Made by a program: the position numbers and the translations under genes. Positions 1-11,976 of a stretch of DNA of 64,000 nucleotides are shown one piece after another. This stretch comes from Azadirachta indica (lineage: Eukaryota > Streptophyta > Magnoliopsida > Sapindales > Meliaceae): positions 9,014,367-9,078,366 of the forward strand of contig CM040446.1 in NCBI GenBank assembly GCA_022749755.1, in the 5' to 3' direction. Below the pieces are notes generated by a model. The model did not search any database. It was not told the origin of the DNA and saw only the letters and a program-made list of their open reading frames with translations. The first letter of the stretch is position 1; the number at the start of each line of letters is the position of its first letter.

Positions 1-1526
1 TTATAAATCAAGAATCCTAAATTATTCAACTCTTTCTTCTAAGTATCGAGTTAAAAATACTCTTAATTTTGATTTTGATATCCCCTATAAAAATCTAGAA
101 AATAAAAATTCATCAAGAACTAAGATTCTTTTTAGTGACTTCAAAGGAATTTTGTAGGTCTCTCAAACTTTGTCATCCTAGATAGTATGATCCAAATCAT
201 ATCTAGAATTTCCTTTTCTGAGTATCAAATTCTAAATATTAGATCAATCAATTTTTTGGCCAATAAATTAGAAGCATTAAGAACTAAATAACATAAATAA
301 ATTGAATGAAAAATTTGGATAATAAATAAATTGACAATCAAAACAAAATTTTAGGTACAGGCTTTATCATTTCTCTAAACTAAGAAAATTAATTCATCAC
401 TAAATTTAAAGAAATATAGGACGTGTTCTTACGCATAATAATGTAAGATAGGAAAAAAAAAACTAGAATTAGATTGAAATATTTCCCTAGTTTTCTTCTC
501 CACTCCAAGTTTTTCTCTTAAATGCATTCTCATAAAAAATGGCGTCCAATCAATTTTCTCCTAAAAAGATATATTTATATACCCAACGTTTACCTAAGAA
601 TTTCCTAAAATGTTCATTATTTTTTGCCTGAATATGGACTTCACGCTGTGGCTTCCATTTTTGAGTGTCACAACGCTTAATATACTTAATGCAAATTTTT
701 CTTGTGCCTAAGTATGTGCCTTCCAAGATCTAGCGTTGCGGCACTTAACTCTTTAGAAATTGGCTGAGGGTGCATTGAATTTGGCATCGCAGCTTCTATA
801 TAGCATGGTTGTTGTGTTGAGCTCTTGAGAAATAGGTTATTGATGTACTGTTTGGGCATCACAGTGCTATCAAAACGAAGCCATGGCGCTTAACTTAAAT
901 TTTAAAGTTAAACTTCCTTTTTTGCACCAATTTTTGTTATTCATCACCCAAGGAGTCTTAGTCACTTCCAAACCAACATAAATAAATACAAACATATAAA
1001 ACAAAGTAAAATACTTTAAGTTACTTAAAAATTAGCAAATTAATAAATAAGAAAGTAATCAATTAATACCACATTATCATTTAAGAGTTCAAACGATAGG
1101 GCCTAATAGGGAGTTCCCCAATTTTGATAAGTAAAATATATGGTAATTATTATAAATAGTAGTTTTAAAATGAAAACATCTCCATTCATTATTCTTAAAG
1201 ATATATGTTATTTACCCCTTAATTACCAAAGGATTACTTAGTACATATGTATTATTTTGTTGCCATATAAAATAAAGCCTTTTCATGTGAAGAAATTGCT
1301 CTTCGTTCCTCTAAAAAAGGCAACAAGACACTAAATAAGGCTAGTGGTAGAAGGTATAATGTCACTAAAATTCAAAAAGTTACCTTAAAGATAACACTTG
1401 GGGCTCAAATCCATAATTATTCCATCTTCCTAGCACTCAAGATGAAGGAAGAAAACTTAGGCCTATAAACCTCATTTTTGCCTCATCCTCTTTGTCTTAG
1501 CTTGTGCATTCTTAGTTATATGCGAT
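1..1526. other. AT-rich intergenic DNA, no gene seen
   Basis: No reading frame of convincing length, no splice-framed coding block and no repeat shared with the rest of the window was recognised here. The stretch ends at the GCGAT target site of the solo LTR that follows. Confidence 0.6.
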
Positions 1527-2906
1527 TGATAAATCAATATTTGTCCTAATATTTTGTTATGTTTATGTCCTTTATTCATGTATTTTATGTTAGAATTTTA
1601 TTACTTTGAGCTTCTTTTTATTACTAGTTGGAATTGTTGTAGAAAGCCTAAAAACAAACCCAAGATGCTAGAAGGCCCCTATTTGCTGAATATTGTCTGT
1701 ATTTTTTAGCATAACTTTATCTTCAATGCTCGTATTTGGGTGATACAAAATAATTTAAAAACTAGACATAATGATTTACAATCCTACATCTCAAAAAGAA
1801 AGCAAATGTTGAAGTTTTAAGAGTCAAAATTCCAGCTGGAAATGAGACAACCGGAAGATAGACTTTTCTTGACATGTAGGAGTGAATTTTGAATAAATTA
1901 TTGTCCAAATGAGTAAAAGAGGATTCTTGGGGAAGGCTGTTTTGCTGAAAACGAATTGGGGAAGGATTTGATGAATAAGAGAGTTTTTTAAAGAGTGAGT
2001 TTTCCATTGGAGGGAGAGAATTGCTGGATTAAAGAGGGAGACATTTTTACTGGGCGGAATTATCATCTTCTTCAGAACATGGTGGTGAACCTTCAAAAAG
2101 AGAAGATTTGATTAAATTTGTTTATTTTTCAAATATGTTTAGAACTTTTGTAATTAGATTCATAGCTTTGAATTTAAGAATGGAAGTGTAAACATATTTT
2201 GGGAATTTGGCTTTGCTATTGAAATGGTATTGAATATTTTGTGAAATGTGATTAATTAGAGGTTGGAATTATTTCTTGTTCATTAATCTGTATAATTTTG
2301 ATTATTTATTGTGGATTTGCTATCTATTATTTGTGATTAAAATTAATTTAAGAATTAAGGTGTTAGAAACATCATCTTACCATAATTAAGCTCTTTTGAA
2401 CAAGTATTTATATTAAATACATTAAGTTGGTTTGATTTAAATGGTTAAATGATTTCCTTATAACAATACAATTAATTAAATAGAAGCCTCATATCAAGGA
2501 TTTATTTAATTAGTTGTAAGTGGGAATTACTATGATCATTGGAATTCTCTAACTTTAGTGGAAAAACCAATAATCTAAATTACATAACGGTTGTTTAATT
2601 CATTTAATATTTTAATATCAGATTAGATAACTAGCTACTCTCATCTAATTTCATTGAATTCAAGACAATTTCATTGTTTTCAGGTTCTTGTAATTTATCT
2701 ATTTAATCACTTCATTTGAAATAATCTGAAATTGTCATTTGATTATATTAGAGTATTTATGATTTTATGTTTGCTTAAATTAGCAATTAACAGGAAACAA
2801 TAAGGATTTAAACCATTACAATTCCGTGAGAAATCGACCTTAAAGTGAACTTATTATCAGCTATTAATGATCTGTACACTTGCGAGTATTTAAAATTTGT
2901 ATATCA
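1527..2906 (+). mobile_element. Solo LTR, family A (Athila/Tat-like gypsy)
   Basis: A 1380-bp unit begins TGATAAATCAATATTTG and ends ATTTGTATATCA, so it has TG...CA ends. It is flanked by the perfect 5-bp duplication GCGAT (1522-1526 and 2907-2911). Both termini and the interior match the 3' LTR of the gypsy fragment at 34,307-42,779 and the copy at 20,069-21,446, which identifies it as an LTR. No internal region lies between the target duplications, so it is a solo LTR, the usual product of LTR-LTR recombination. Short antisense reading frames within it are not genes. Confidence 0.9.
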
Positions 2907-2911
2907 GCGAT

Positions 2912-4113
2912 CTTACCTTGGTATTATTTTTCTCTCTTTTTTTCCTTTTTTGTTCTTTGATATGATTTATCTAGTGTTCACTATATTTTGTGATTTTATG
3001 TGTTCGTTGTGATGGCAAAAACTTCTTTGAGACAACTAGTTTCCTTTAGCTATTTGCATAAGCTTAAATTCTTTTTTTTTCACAGATATTTGTTGAACAA
3101 TTTTACGAGTGAATCATCTTCAATGGATTGGGAGGCATGGAACTGACTAGACGAGGATATCCAAAAAGACTTACTACAACTGTATAAGAGAAGTGCCTTT
3201 GAGAAAACCCAATTAGTGTCCTACCATTGTTCGTGTTAGCTTTGAACATACTATAAGTGAGAGTATAATGTCATGTGTTTATATATAGTAAATGGAAAGG
3301 AAATAGATTGATTTACTTTTCAAATTTAAAATTAGAATTTTGGTTGCAATTAAATGAAGAGATGATAATTTTGATTTGGTATTTGAAATTTAGATTTTGA
3401 AATTAGGTTTTATGATCTTGATGGATTAGTTTTATTTGATTTTAGAAATGAGATTTTAGGTTATCAACTTTTAAATTTTGAAAGTCATTTTTTAGCTATA
3501 AATAGATGCTAGTATCTCACTTGATGCTATACACTTTCACTTTGCAATTCACTAGACACTTTTTAAAAATTCTTCTATAAGTTCTACATGTTTCAAGCTA
3601 TGCTAGAAGGACATTTCTAAAGGTTTTGCTAATCCGGGTATGTTTAATTGTCTTCTCCTATATGTTTGTCATTTAGATTGTGTTGGTTTAGGTGGTTTAT
3701 GCTAGAAAATTATGTTCTTTTCTAAGAGGTTTGTATAGGAAAAGATGTTAATATAGGTTTTATTTGTATAATGATGATTTTATGGGAAGTGAGTGACTTA
3801 TTGTTGAGTATAAAGGAATTCTATTAGTTTGTTATTGTTTGGAGGTAAGTAGATTTATACATGATATGCTTTAATTAAATACTTTGAACTATTAATAACA
3901 TTGTAAGCATGAATATGTTTATGAGAAATAAAGGTTATTTAATGCATTTGTTTCAAGTTAGTTTTTTTAGAAACTAAACTAAATTCTAATTTTCTTAGTT
4001 TATAAACTAAAAAGATTTTCTTGGTTTAAAGGAAAATAAAACTTGATTTATGTTAATTATGTTTACTAGAATAAAATTTGCATCTTTTCTCATCAAAATA
4101 GTGTTTCTTAAAT
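2912..4113. other. Intergenic DNA with an isolated TATA-like motif
   Basis: About 1.2 kb of AT-rich DNA up to the assembly gap. A good TATA-like motif (CTATAAATAG, about 3496-3505) is followed by CA-rich sequence, but no reading frame or splice structure follows, so no transcript can be supported. It could equally be part of an unrecognised old LTR. Confidence 0.4.
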
Positions 4114-4213
4114 NNNNNNNNNNNNNNNNNNNNNNNNNNNNNNNNNNNNNNNNNNNNNNNNNNNNNNNNNNNNNNNNNNNNNNNNNNNNNNNNNNNNNNN
4201 NNNNNNNNNNNNN
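4114..4213. other. Assembly gap (100 N)
   Basis: Exactly 100 consecutive N, the conventional placeholder for a gap of unknown size. True distance and orientation across it are not guaranteed. Confidence 0.99.
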
Positions 4214-4318
4214 CTAAATTATCATCCAACTTATGTCTAGCAAACCTAACTTCTCTATTCCTATAACCACACAAATTCCTGCCTCAGTTTATTGGTGATT
4301 CATCTACCTCCTTATCAT

Positions 4319-5127
4319 TGATGCAAACAAAATTACGTAACCACATAAATAAGAGGAAAAACTCACACGTAAGGCTAGAAACACTCAATTGCAACATCTA
4401 TATGATTCGCTAAGTGTGCCGAGTGGACCAATTACAAGAGGTAGAGTCAAGACATTGCAAAGTGGCTTAAATGGACTAATTAAAAAGATGTGTAATTCAA
4501 ATACAATTCAAAATACATGTCTTGAAGAATTGGGCTTAGTGAACATCATTCAAGTGATCGGAGTCTAAGAAGGCTAATATGGAAATATTTGAAAATTATA
4601 GTCTATTTGTATAATTTTTAAGAATTTTAAAATGATGTAATCACTTACATAATACACATACGATATCATTACTTATGTCAAATATATATGACGTCATTAC
4701 TTACATTTTCATATTTGAAATTTATAATTTTAAAAGTCATAAAGTTTGTATTTAATTTATCAAATTATTAGATAGGATTGTTGGCCTAACCTTTAACATT
4801 TTCTCTTTGTATTTGCCTATAAAAAGGCTTTCATTTTCTAAATAAAACAAGCAATTTTGAGTGTTAAATTATTTCTTACAAGTTCTTATTCTTGAACTCT
4901 TCAAGTCTAATTTCTTGTCGTGTTTAAAAACAACCAAACTTATCATCTAAATTCTTAAGTGTTTTTCTTAAGGATTATTGGTGTGGCATTTGAGTATTCA
5001 TAGTCTTGGTTCTTATCTAAATAGGTATTGGGTCAAAACTCAATAAACTTGCATCTTCGAAAAATCTTGGAGTTCTTTACTACATTCAGTGTTGAGTTTC
5101 ATCACATTATTGGCAAGATTCGTATCA
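4319..5127 (+). repeat. 5' LTR of the E3-family stump
   Basis: An 809-bp LTR starting TGATGCAAACAAAATTACG and ending GCAAGATTCGTATCA, nearly the same length as the two 808-bp LTRs of E3. It has a TATA box (CTATAAAAAG, about 4817-4826) and a cluster of TGACG/ACGTCA-like motifs upstream of it (about 4636-4710). Confidence 0.88.
4817..4826 (+). promoter_or_regulatory. LTR TATA box of the E3-family stump
   Basis: CTATAAAAAG is conserved at the same place in both E3 LTRs. It probably marks the U3/R boundary region about 300 bp before the LTR end. Confidence 0.6.
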
Positions 5128-5129
5128 TT

Positions 5130-5141
5130 TGGTATCAGAGC
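5130..5141 (+). other. Primer-binding site, initiator tRNA-Met
   Basis: TGGTATCAGAGC lies two bases after the LTR end. It is the standard complement of the 3' end of plant initiator tRNA-Met. Here it is unmutated, unlike the E1 and E3 copies. Confidence 0.9.
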
Positions 5142-5598
5142 TTTGGTTCCAAGGTAAGTTTAAGTTATCATTTACATCTTTATTGTTCTTTTACTGCTTC
5201 AATTAGAATTCTGAAAAAAAATACAAAAAAAAAATACTGTAGCCAAATTCCTCGTCGATTGGTCCAAATTAGAATTTTATATTTTTACTTCCTTCAATAT
5301 ATTTTGAGATCATATTTTTATTTATAGTTCCTATAAAAAAAAGTAAAAAAAAAAGAAAGAAATAAAAAAAAAGGAGAATTGTTATTATCCATTATATTCA
5401 TAATTTCTTGTAGTATTGACTAAATATTCCTTACTCTTAATCCAATATTATTATTACTTGTATCAATTTCTTAAGAATTGCAACTTAAATTTTGATTAAG
5501 AGTGTGCGAGTGTATTTGAGTACTCAAACACGAGAGTGAGTGAAAACACGTGAGAGAGTACTTGTGAGATTTCTAACTTTGTTTTGTAGATTTTAAAT

Positions 5599-5684
5599 AT
5601 GTCTTACAATCAAGAAGAAAATTCAACCTTAAGGGTATAACTACCAAACAACCCTGAGCCTACAATTGCAAGCGTTGTTGAGGC
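5599..5684 (+). pseudogene. gag 5' fragment (E3 family)
   Basis: The first codons of gag, starting at the ATG that corresponds to 53,366 in E3, with matching residues SxNQEEN near the N-terminus. An in-frame TAA at 5638-5640 already breaks it, and homology ends at about 5684 where E1 begins. It is a non-functional scrap, useful mainly for locating the junction. Confidence 0.8.
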
Positions 5685-6461
5685 AGAATGAAGAAATTCA
5701 AAGATGCATTGAATGGGATGATTCAAGGTTTGTGGGATGATCTTGCAACAATTCAAGAGTGTAAGAAAGAGTCAAATATCAAGCTTAGAGTTCAAGACAA
5801 TAATCAGAGCTTGGTAACATTGACACAAATACAAGAAGGCAAAACCTAAAGATTAAAGTTTCTACGGAATTCAACTTCTCAAATTTGTATAAGGCCATAT
5901 TCGAATGATGTCTCAAGGCTAAGCAAGCATGTTCAAGTCTTTTAATTGCAGTTCGAATCAGATCGTCATCATGATGCAAGTTTCGGATTTCATGTGTCAG
6001 TTTGGGCTAAGTTGCTGTTCAAACCTATTAGCTATTTTAGTCTTATTTATAAACATATATTTATAGTTTGTTATGTGTTTGGGCTGTTAACGCTAATTAT
6101 TAAGCCCAAATTCAATTTATTTTATTTTAAGTTAGAATAAGTTTAATTTTGTGGCCAAACACTCCAATTAGGGTTACTTATCTTTTATACCCTTATATAT
6201 TCAGCCACATGCTCCCATGGAGGGGGAATTACTTTTTCGAATGAAATTAAATTGAGAGTGTTTTCTCTTGTTTTGATTCTTACTTGAATCAAGTTTCTTA
6301 CAATCAAAGCTAATTATTTTGAGAGTATTTATTCTAAGGTTCTATTTCACAAGTTGAAATTGGGTTGCAGACTTGGGTGAATCTGATTTAACTTTCCAAG
6401 AGGTTGCTTCCATGCGTAAAGATATTGGGTCTCAAGTTTAATATACTCGGGGTTCGTATCA
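5685..6461 (+). repeat. 5' LTR of E1, missing its first 70 bp
   Basis: Position 5685 corresponds to 11,812 in the intact 3' LTR, so the TG terminus and the next 68 bases are gone. It ends CGGGGTTCGTATCA at 6461, as does the 3' LTR. A TATA-like box (TTATATATT, about 6193-6201) is conserved in all E1 and E2 LTRs. Confidence 0.9.
6193..6201 (+). promoter_or_regulatory. LTR TATA box of E1
   Basis: TTATATATT in the 5' LTR, repeated at about 12,321 in the 3' LTR and on the reverse strand of both E2 LTRs. Placed about 260 bp before the LTR end, it is the likely core promoter for the genomic RNA. Confidence 0.55.
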
Positions 6462-6464
6462 GTT

Positions 6465-6477
6465 TGGTATCAGAGTT
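6465..6477 (+). other. Primer-binding site of E1 (one substitution)
   Basis: TGGTATCAGAGTT begins four bases after the LTR end. It matches the initiator tRNA-Met complement except for T in place of C at the twelfth base; E2 retains the C. Confidence 0.85.
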
Positions 6478-7147
6478 ACGGCTCTAAATCAGGTTATATC
6501 GTCTTTCAAATTTGTCTATTTGTTTCTTTAGTTTCTGAGTCTGTTTTGCTTCAATTCCAGTTATTTTCATTTTTTTGTGTCTATTATATCAAAAAAAAAA
6601 AGAAAAACAAGAAGAGGGTTTCCTTTCAATTCACAGCAAGTCAAGTTTGGATTATATCAATCTCCAATTCGGTTGATTTAGTCTTTGTCTAATTCGTTTC
6701 TTTTGTGTCTCTTTTTATTTATTTTTATTTGGTCACTCTTACGTGTTTGGAAGTAAAAAGATAAGATTTGCTTCCTAATCATTCCATAATTTTTGGTTGA
6801 CTTTCTTATTTCTGTACTGAATTCTTTTTTTTTTTGTTCTTAATATTTCCTTTATCATTTCTAAAATCTATTTCTTAGTCCTTGTGCTTTCCCAATTTGT
6901 TGCCTATCTAAATTAGTTTTATTTTACTTTTCATTGTATTTAGTAAGTTTGTATAAATTTTGATTTTTGTAACTAATCTTAATAAGAGAATTAGAGTGAA
7001 AAAAGGCTTAGTGTGAGCTTATCTAGAGAAAAGCCATAAATTAAGTGTGAAACACAAGCGAACTTGAGTGATAACATTACTTGAGTGAAACATGTGAGGG
7101 AGTGAAGTGAGGAAATTATTCTTTTGCTTTACTAATTGTCTTGCAGG
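6478..7147 (+). other. E1 5' leader
   Basis: About 670 bp of untranslated leader with T-rich and A-rich runs and no long frame. Its last 150 bases, rich in GAGTGAAAC-type repeats, closely match the E2 leader (40,800-40,960) and more weakly the E4 leader (16,030-16,160), evidence that these elements share ancestry. Confidence 0.7.
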
Positions 7148-8190
7148 ATGAGTGGACAAGCAAGAAATCCACAAGGTGAGATAGATAGATTCCAAGCCTT
7201 AACCGAGTTGTTGCAAGCCATGGATAGAAAATATGGAGAGTTGGTTGATAGAATGGAGAGGCTGGAGGTTTCAGCCACAAGAGGGCAGGAACCTAATGCT
7301 CCTAATCCAACCATGCAAACTAGGCGAGTTCCGAGAAGAGCTTAATTAGATGATAGCTTTAATGATAGTGAATCGCTTGATGACAATGGAGAGGAAGAAG
7401 AGGTGAGACCGAGAGTAAGAAACAATAACAATAGCAACAGTGGGGTCAAACTGAAAATTCCACCATTTTATGGAAGAATGGATTCTGAGGCATACTTGGA
7501 TTGGGAAACGAAGATTGAATTAGTGTTTGATTGCAATGACTACACTGAATCCAAGAAGTTGAAGCTTGCCGTGGCTGTTTTTGAAACTTATGCTATTACT
7601 TGGTGGGATGATACTAAGCAAAAGCGAAGGAGAAATAGGGAAAGGCCCATTGAAGAGTGGAGAGATCTAAAATCCATCATGCGCAAGAGATTTGTAACAA
7701 ACTACTACTATAGAGAATTGTATAATCGACTTCAAAATCTCACTCAAGGGTCTAAGAGTGTTGAGGAATATTACAAGGAGATGGAGGTAGCAATGATAAG
7801 AGCAAATGTAGAGGAAGATAATGAAGCTACAATGGCAAGATTCCTCAATGGTTTGAACAAGGAGATTTCTAATGTGGTTAAATTGCAGCCATATATGGAG
7901 CTAGAAGACTTGCTTCACCTTGCATTGAAGGTTGAGAAGCAATTGAAAAGGAGAGGTCGTACAAGTCAGTTTTCCTCCTATACTTCTTCATTCATTCAAA
8001 TCAAATTGGAGAAAAGATGATAAAGCTTCATCATCCAAGCCTAAAATTGAATCCAAAGAGTTTCCCAAAACATCCAACTCAAGCAAAGACAAGGGTAAGT
8101 TTGATTCTACTACTAACACCATAAATATTAAAATATTTTAAATGTCAAGGTGTAGGACATTACAAGCGGGATTGCCCAAATCAAAGAACC
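7148..8190 (+). pseudogene. gag: E1 gag (capsid plus zinc knuckle), disrupted
   Basis: Gag forms the retrotransposon particle and binds RNA. The start at 7148 is the ATG directly after TTGCAGG and matches the E2 start. Visible parts: an N-terminal helical segment with heptad-like spacing (about residues 10-45), a capsid core with the IPPFYGRMDSEAYLDWE block (about 7459-7509), and a CCHC zinc knuckle near 8140-8180. Defects: a TAA at 7343-7345 (E2 has CAA), an ATTC duplication near 7990 and a single-base insertion near 8130 that shift frame. The first zinc-knuckle cysteine is tyrosine, leaving an incomplete CCHC. E2 carries different defects. Assignment to gag is firm; function is lost. Confidence 0.88.
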
Positions 8191-11100
8191 ATATTCATGC
8201 TTGAGGGAGAGTACTATTCGGCCAGTGAAGAGGAGAATGAACAAGAGACGATGCCAACTCTTGAAGATGCAAGTGATGAAGAAGGAGATGATCAATTTAC
8301 TATGGCAGAAAGTGGCAAGGCTCTTGTATCAAGAAGAGTTTTGAATATGCAAGTCCAACAGGAAGAATGTGATCAAAGAGAGAATCTCTTCCATACTAGG
8401 TGTCTTGTAAAGGATAGGGTTTGTGATGTGATAATTGATGGTGGCAGTGTAACTAATGTTGCTAGTACTACTCTTGTAGAAAAGTTGGGGTTACCTACTT
8501 TAAAACATCCACATCCTTACAAGTTGAAGTAGCTTAATGATTGTGGGGAAATTAGGGTGACAAAGCAAGTTCTTGTTGCCTTCAAAATAGGCAAGTATAG
8601 AGATGAGTTGTTGTTTGATGTAGTACCCATGCATGTTGGTCATCTCTTGTTGGGACGCCCTTGGCAATTTGACAGAAGGGTGTTACATAATGGTTTTACA
8701 AATCATTATACTTTTGACAAGGATGGGAAGAAAATTACTCTTGTACCACTTTCACCTAAAAAAGTTTTTGAAGGTGCGCTTAGAAGAATGCATAGTCAGA
8801 GAGAAAACAAGAGTGAGAAGAAAAGAATGAGTGAAGGTGTAACAAAGGAGGGTGAGTTTTCAAAAGAAAAGAGTGGCAAAAATAATGAGAAAGAAAAAAA
8901 AGTGAGTTCGAATGGAGAGGGGCAGAATTCAAATTAGGGAAAAAGAGTGAAGGAAAAAGAAACAATTGAGTGTAAAAAGAAACAAGTGAGCTTTTATGCA
9001 AAAAGGAGTGATATTAGGGCGGCTTGGTTTTCCAACAAAAGTATACTTGTACTTATGTACAAGGAACTTTATTTAAATACTATTGACCTTAATACTTCTT
9101 TGCCTACTGCATTTGTTTCTCTTTTACAGGCTTATGAAGATGTTTTTCCCGAGGAGGTACCCAATGAATTGCCGCCCATTAGGGGTATCGAGCATTAGAC
9201 CGATTTTATTCCTGGAGCTTCAATTCCAAATAAACCAGCCTATAGGAGTAATCCCGAGGAGATAAAAGATCTTCAAAGACAAGTTGAGGAGTTGTTAACC
9301 AAGGGATATGTTAGAGAAAGTATGAGTCCATGTGCTGTTCCTGTTCTGTTGGTACCTAAGAAAGATGGCTCTTGGCGTATGTGTGTTGATTGTCGTGCAA
9401 TTAATAACATTACGGTAAAGTATCGCCATCTTATTCCTAGGCTAGATGATATGCTTGATGAATTATATGGTTCTACTATTTTTAGCAAAATTGATTTGAA
9501 AAGTGGGTATCATCAAATTCGCATGAGAGAGGGTGATAAGTGGAAAACTGCATTCAAAACAAAATATGGTCTATATGAATGGTTAGTTATGCCTTTTGGT
9601 TTAACTAATGCACCTAGTACTTTCATGAGGCTTATGAACCATGTTTTGAAAGATTTAATTGGAAAATTTGTTGTTGTATACTTTGATGATATCCTTGTGT
9701 ATTCCAAAAATTCGAATGAACACATAGAACATTTAAGGGCTGTACTTGATATTTTGAGGAAAGAAAAGTTATATGCTAACATTAAAAAGTGTTCTTTTTG
9801 TTTAGATCGAATTGTGTTTTTAGGTTTCGTGATAAGTGCTCAAAGCATTGAAGTTGATGAAAAGAAGGTAAGTGTTATAAAAAATTGGCCTATTCCTAAA
9901 TCGGTAAGTGAGGTAAGAAGTTTTCATGAATTGGCTAGTTTTTATAGACGGTTTGTAAAAGATTTTAGCACCATTGCGGCACCCCTTACAGAGGTAATTA
10001 AAAAGAATTGTACTTTTAAGTGGGACAAAGAACAAGAGCATGCATTTACTTTATTGAAAGATAAGCTTTGTAAGGCACCCATTCTTGCCTTGCCTAACTT
10101 TGCTAATACTTTTGAACTTGAATGTGATGCATCAGGATTGGGCATTGGGGCTGTTCTTATGCAAGAAAGGAGGCCAATTGCCTATTTTAGTAAAAAGCTC
10201 TATGGCGCCTCATTGAATTATCCTACTTACGACAAAGAGCTTTATGCTTTGGTTAGAGCTTTGGAAAACTTGCAGCATTTCTTATGGCCTAAGGAATTTG
10301 TTATTCATACTGACCATCAATCTTTGAAGTTCATTAAAAGTCAAGGTAAGTTGAACAAACGACATGCCAAATGGGTCGAATTTATTGAGACTTTTCCTTA
10401 TGTGATTAAATACAAACAAGATAAAGACAATGTTGTGGCTGATGCACTTTCACGGAGGTATACTTTACTTAATGCTTTAGATGCAAGAATGCTTGTATTT
10501 GAACATATTAAAACTCTTTATGATGATGATACTGACTTTTCTAGCATTTTCAAAGTATGTAAGAAAGCTGCATATGGTAAGTTTTATAGAATGGATGGGT
10601 TTTTGTTTAAAGAAAATAAATTGTGTATACCTATTTGTTCTTTGAGAGAATTGCTTGTAAAAGAGTCTCATGGGGGTGGTTTAATGGGACATTTTGGCAT
10701 TACAAAAACTTTAGAAACTTTAGATGAACACTTCTATTGGCCTAAAATGAAAAATGATGTGCAAAGAGTTTGTGATAGATGTGTTGTGTGCAAACAAGCT
10801 AAATCCAAAGTTTTAAATCAAGATTTGTATACTCCTTTACCTGTTTCTAGTGAACCTTGGACTAATATTTCCATGGATTTTATTTTGGGTTTACCTATAT
10901 CAAAAAAGAGGAAAGATTCTATTTTTGTAGTGGTTGATAGGTTTTCCAAAATGTCACACTTTATACCTTGTAATAAAACTGATGATACCACTAATATTGC
11001 AAATCTGTTCTTTAGGGAAGTAGTGCGTTTGCATGGCATTCCAAAAACTATTGTTAGTGATAGAGATGTGAAGTTTCTAAGTCATTTTTGGAAAGTTTTG

Positions 11101-11976
11101 TGGAGTAAATTGAGTACGAAATTGTTATATTCTACTACTTGTCACCCACAAACTGATGGTCAAACAGAAGTTGTGAATGGGACTTTGGGAACTTTGTTAC
11201 ATGCTATTATCCAAAAGAATTTGAAGAATTGGGAAGAGTGCATTCCATTTGTTGAATTCGCATATAATAGAGTTGTACATTCTACTACTGGTTTTTCACC
11301 GTTTAAAATTGTTTATGCCTTTAACCCACTAACCCCTTTGGATTTAATTCCTTAACCTTGTGATGAAAGAACTAGCTTAGATGGGAAAACGAAGGCAGAA
11401 TTGGTGAGAAAACTACATACAGATGTGCGCAAGAACATTGAAAAGAAGAATCAACAAATTACAAACCAAGTAAACAAAGGACGAAGGCGCGTTGTATTCG
11501 AGCCTGGTGATTGGGTTTGGGTACATATGCGAAAGGAAAGGTTTCCAACTCAAAGGAAGTCAAAGCTACATCCAAGATGATATGGTCCCTTTCAAGTTGT
11601 TGAGAAGATCAATGATAATGCCTACAAATTGGATTTTCCTGGTGAGTATACTGTGAATGCAACTTTTAATGTGGCTGATCTTTCTCCTTTTAATGTAGAT
11701 GGTGAAGATTCGTGGACAAATCATCTTGAGGAGCGAGGGAATGATGCAAATACGGATGCACACAAGAGTAATGATCCAATTCAGCTACCTAATGGTCCCG
11801 TTACAAGAGCAAGAATGAAGAAATTCAAAGATGCATTGAATGGGATGATTCAAGGTTTGTGGGATGATCTTGCAACAATTCAAGAGTGTAAGAAAGAGTC
11901 AAATATCAAGCTTGGACTTCAAGACAATAATCAGAGCTTGGTAACATTGACACAAATACAAGAAGGCAAAACCTAA
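8191..11976 (+). pseudogene. pol: E1 pol (PR-RT-RH-IN), near-complete but with stops
   Basis: Pol copies and integrates the element. Domains in order: protease with IIDGGS at about 8434-8451; reverse transcriptase with the catalytic YFDD at 9679-9690; RNase H with CDASG near 10,123; integrase with an HHCC zinc finger (about 10,665-10,800) and a D,D35E core at 10,876 (D), 11,059 (D) and 11,167 (E), all present. The longest open stretch, after the stop at 9196, is about 2.1 kb. In-frame stops lie at 8530, 8935, 9196, 11,353 and 11,578, mostly where E2 has a sense codon. Four are C-to-T, G-to-A or T-to-A single changes. The last segment (11,629-11,976) crosses the polypurine tract and 234 bases of the 3' LTR. 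Catalytic residues are intact, translation is not. Confidence 0.92.
11728..11741 (+). other. Polypurine tract of E1, inside the pol frame
   Basis: GAGGAGCGAGGGAA directly precedes the 3' LTR (TGATGC). It primes plus-strand DNA synthesis in this element class. It also encodes the residues EERGN, so the tract lies inside coding sequence. Confidence 0.85.

Larger units (their letters stand above)
4319..5684 (+). mobile_element. 5' stump of an E3-family gypsy retrotransposon
   Basis: This holds a complete 5' LTR (4319-5127), a primer-binding site, the leader and the first 86 bases of gag. It closely resembles the start of E3 (52,042 onward). The element stops abruptly at about 5684, where the sequence becomes the interior of the E1 5' LTR. 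The 5 bases left of the LTR are ATCAT and no matching copy is found to the right. The rest of gag, all of pol and the 3' LTR are missing. Confidence 0.85.

Noticed and set aside
3496..3505. TATA-like motif as promoter of a new gene
   Set aside because: No coding sequence or splice sites follow before the assembly gap.
4053..4274. Minus-strand frame of 73 codons
   Set aside because: It runs across the 100-N gap, so the translation is artificial.
5028..5327. 99-codon plus frame over the LTR end and leader
   Set aside because: It spans the LTR/PBS boundary of a retrotransposon and has no homologous open frame in E3 beyond a short part.
5785..6140. Pair of 64-codon frames repeated at 11,906-12,268, 35,677-36,038 and 41,954-42,315
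   Set aside because: They are within the LTRs and recur only because the LTR recurs; the plus-sense part before them is the pol tail.
9273..11039. Antisense frames within E1, and the mirrored frames in E2 (37,271-39,164)
   Set aside because: Shadows of the pol gene: the same antisense peptides appear in both elements because the coding strand is conserved.
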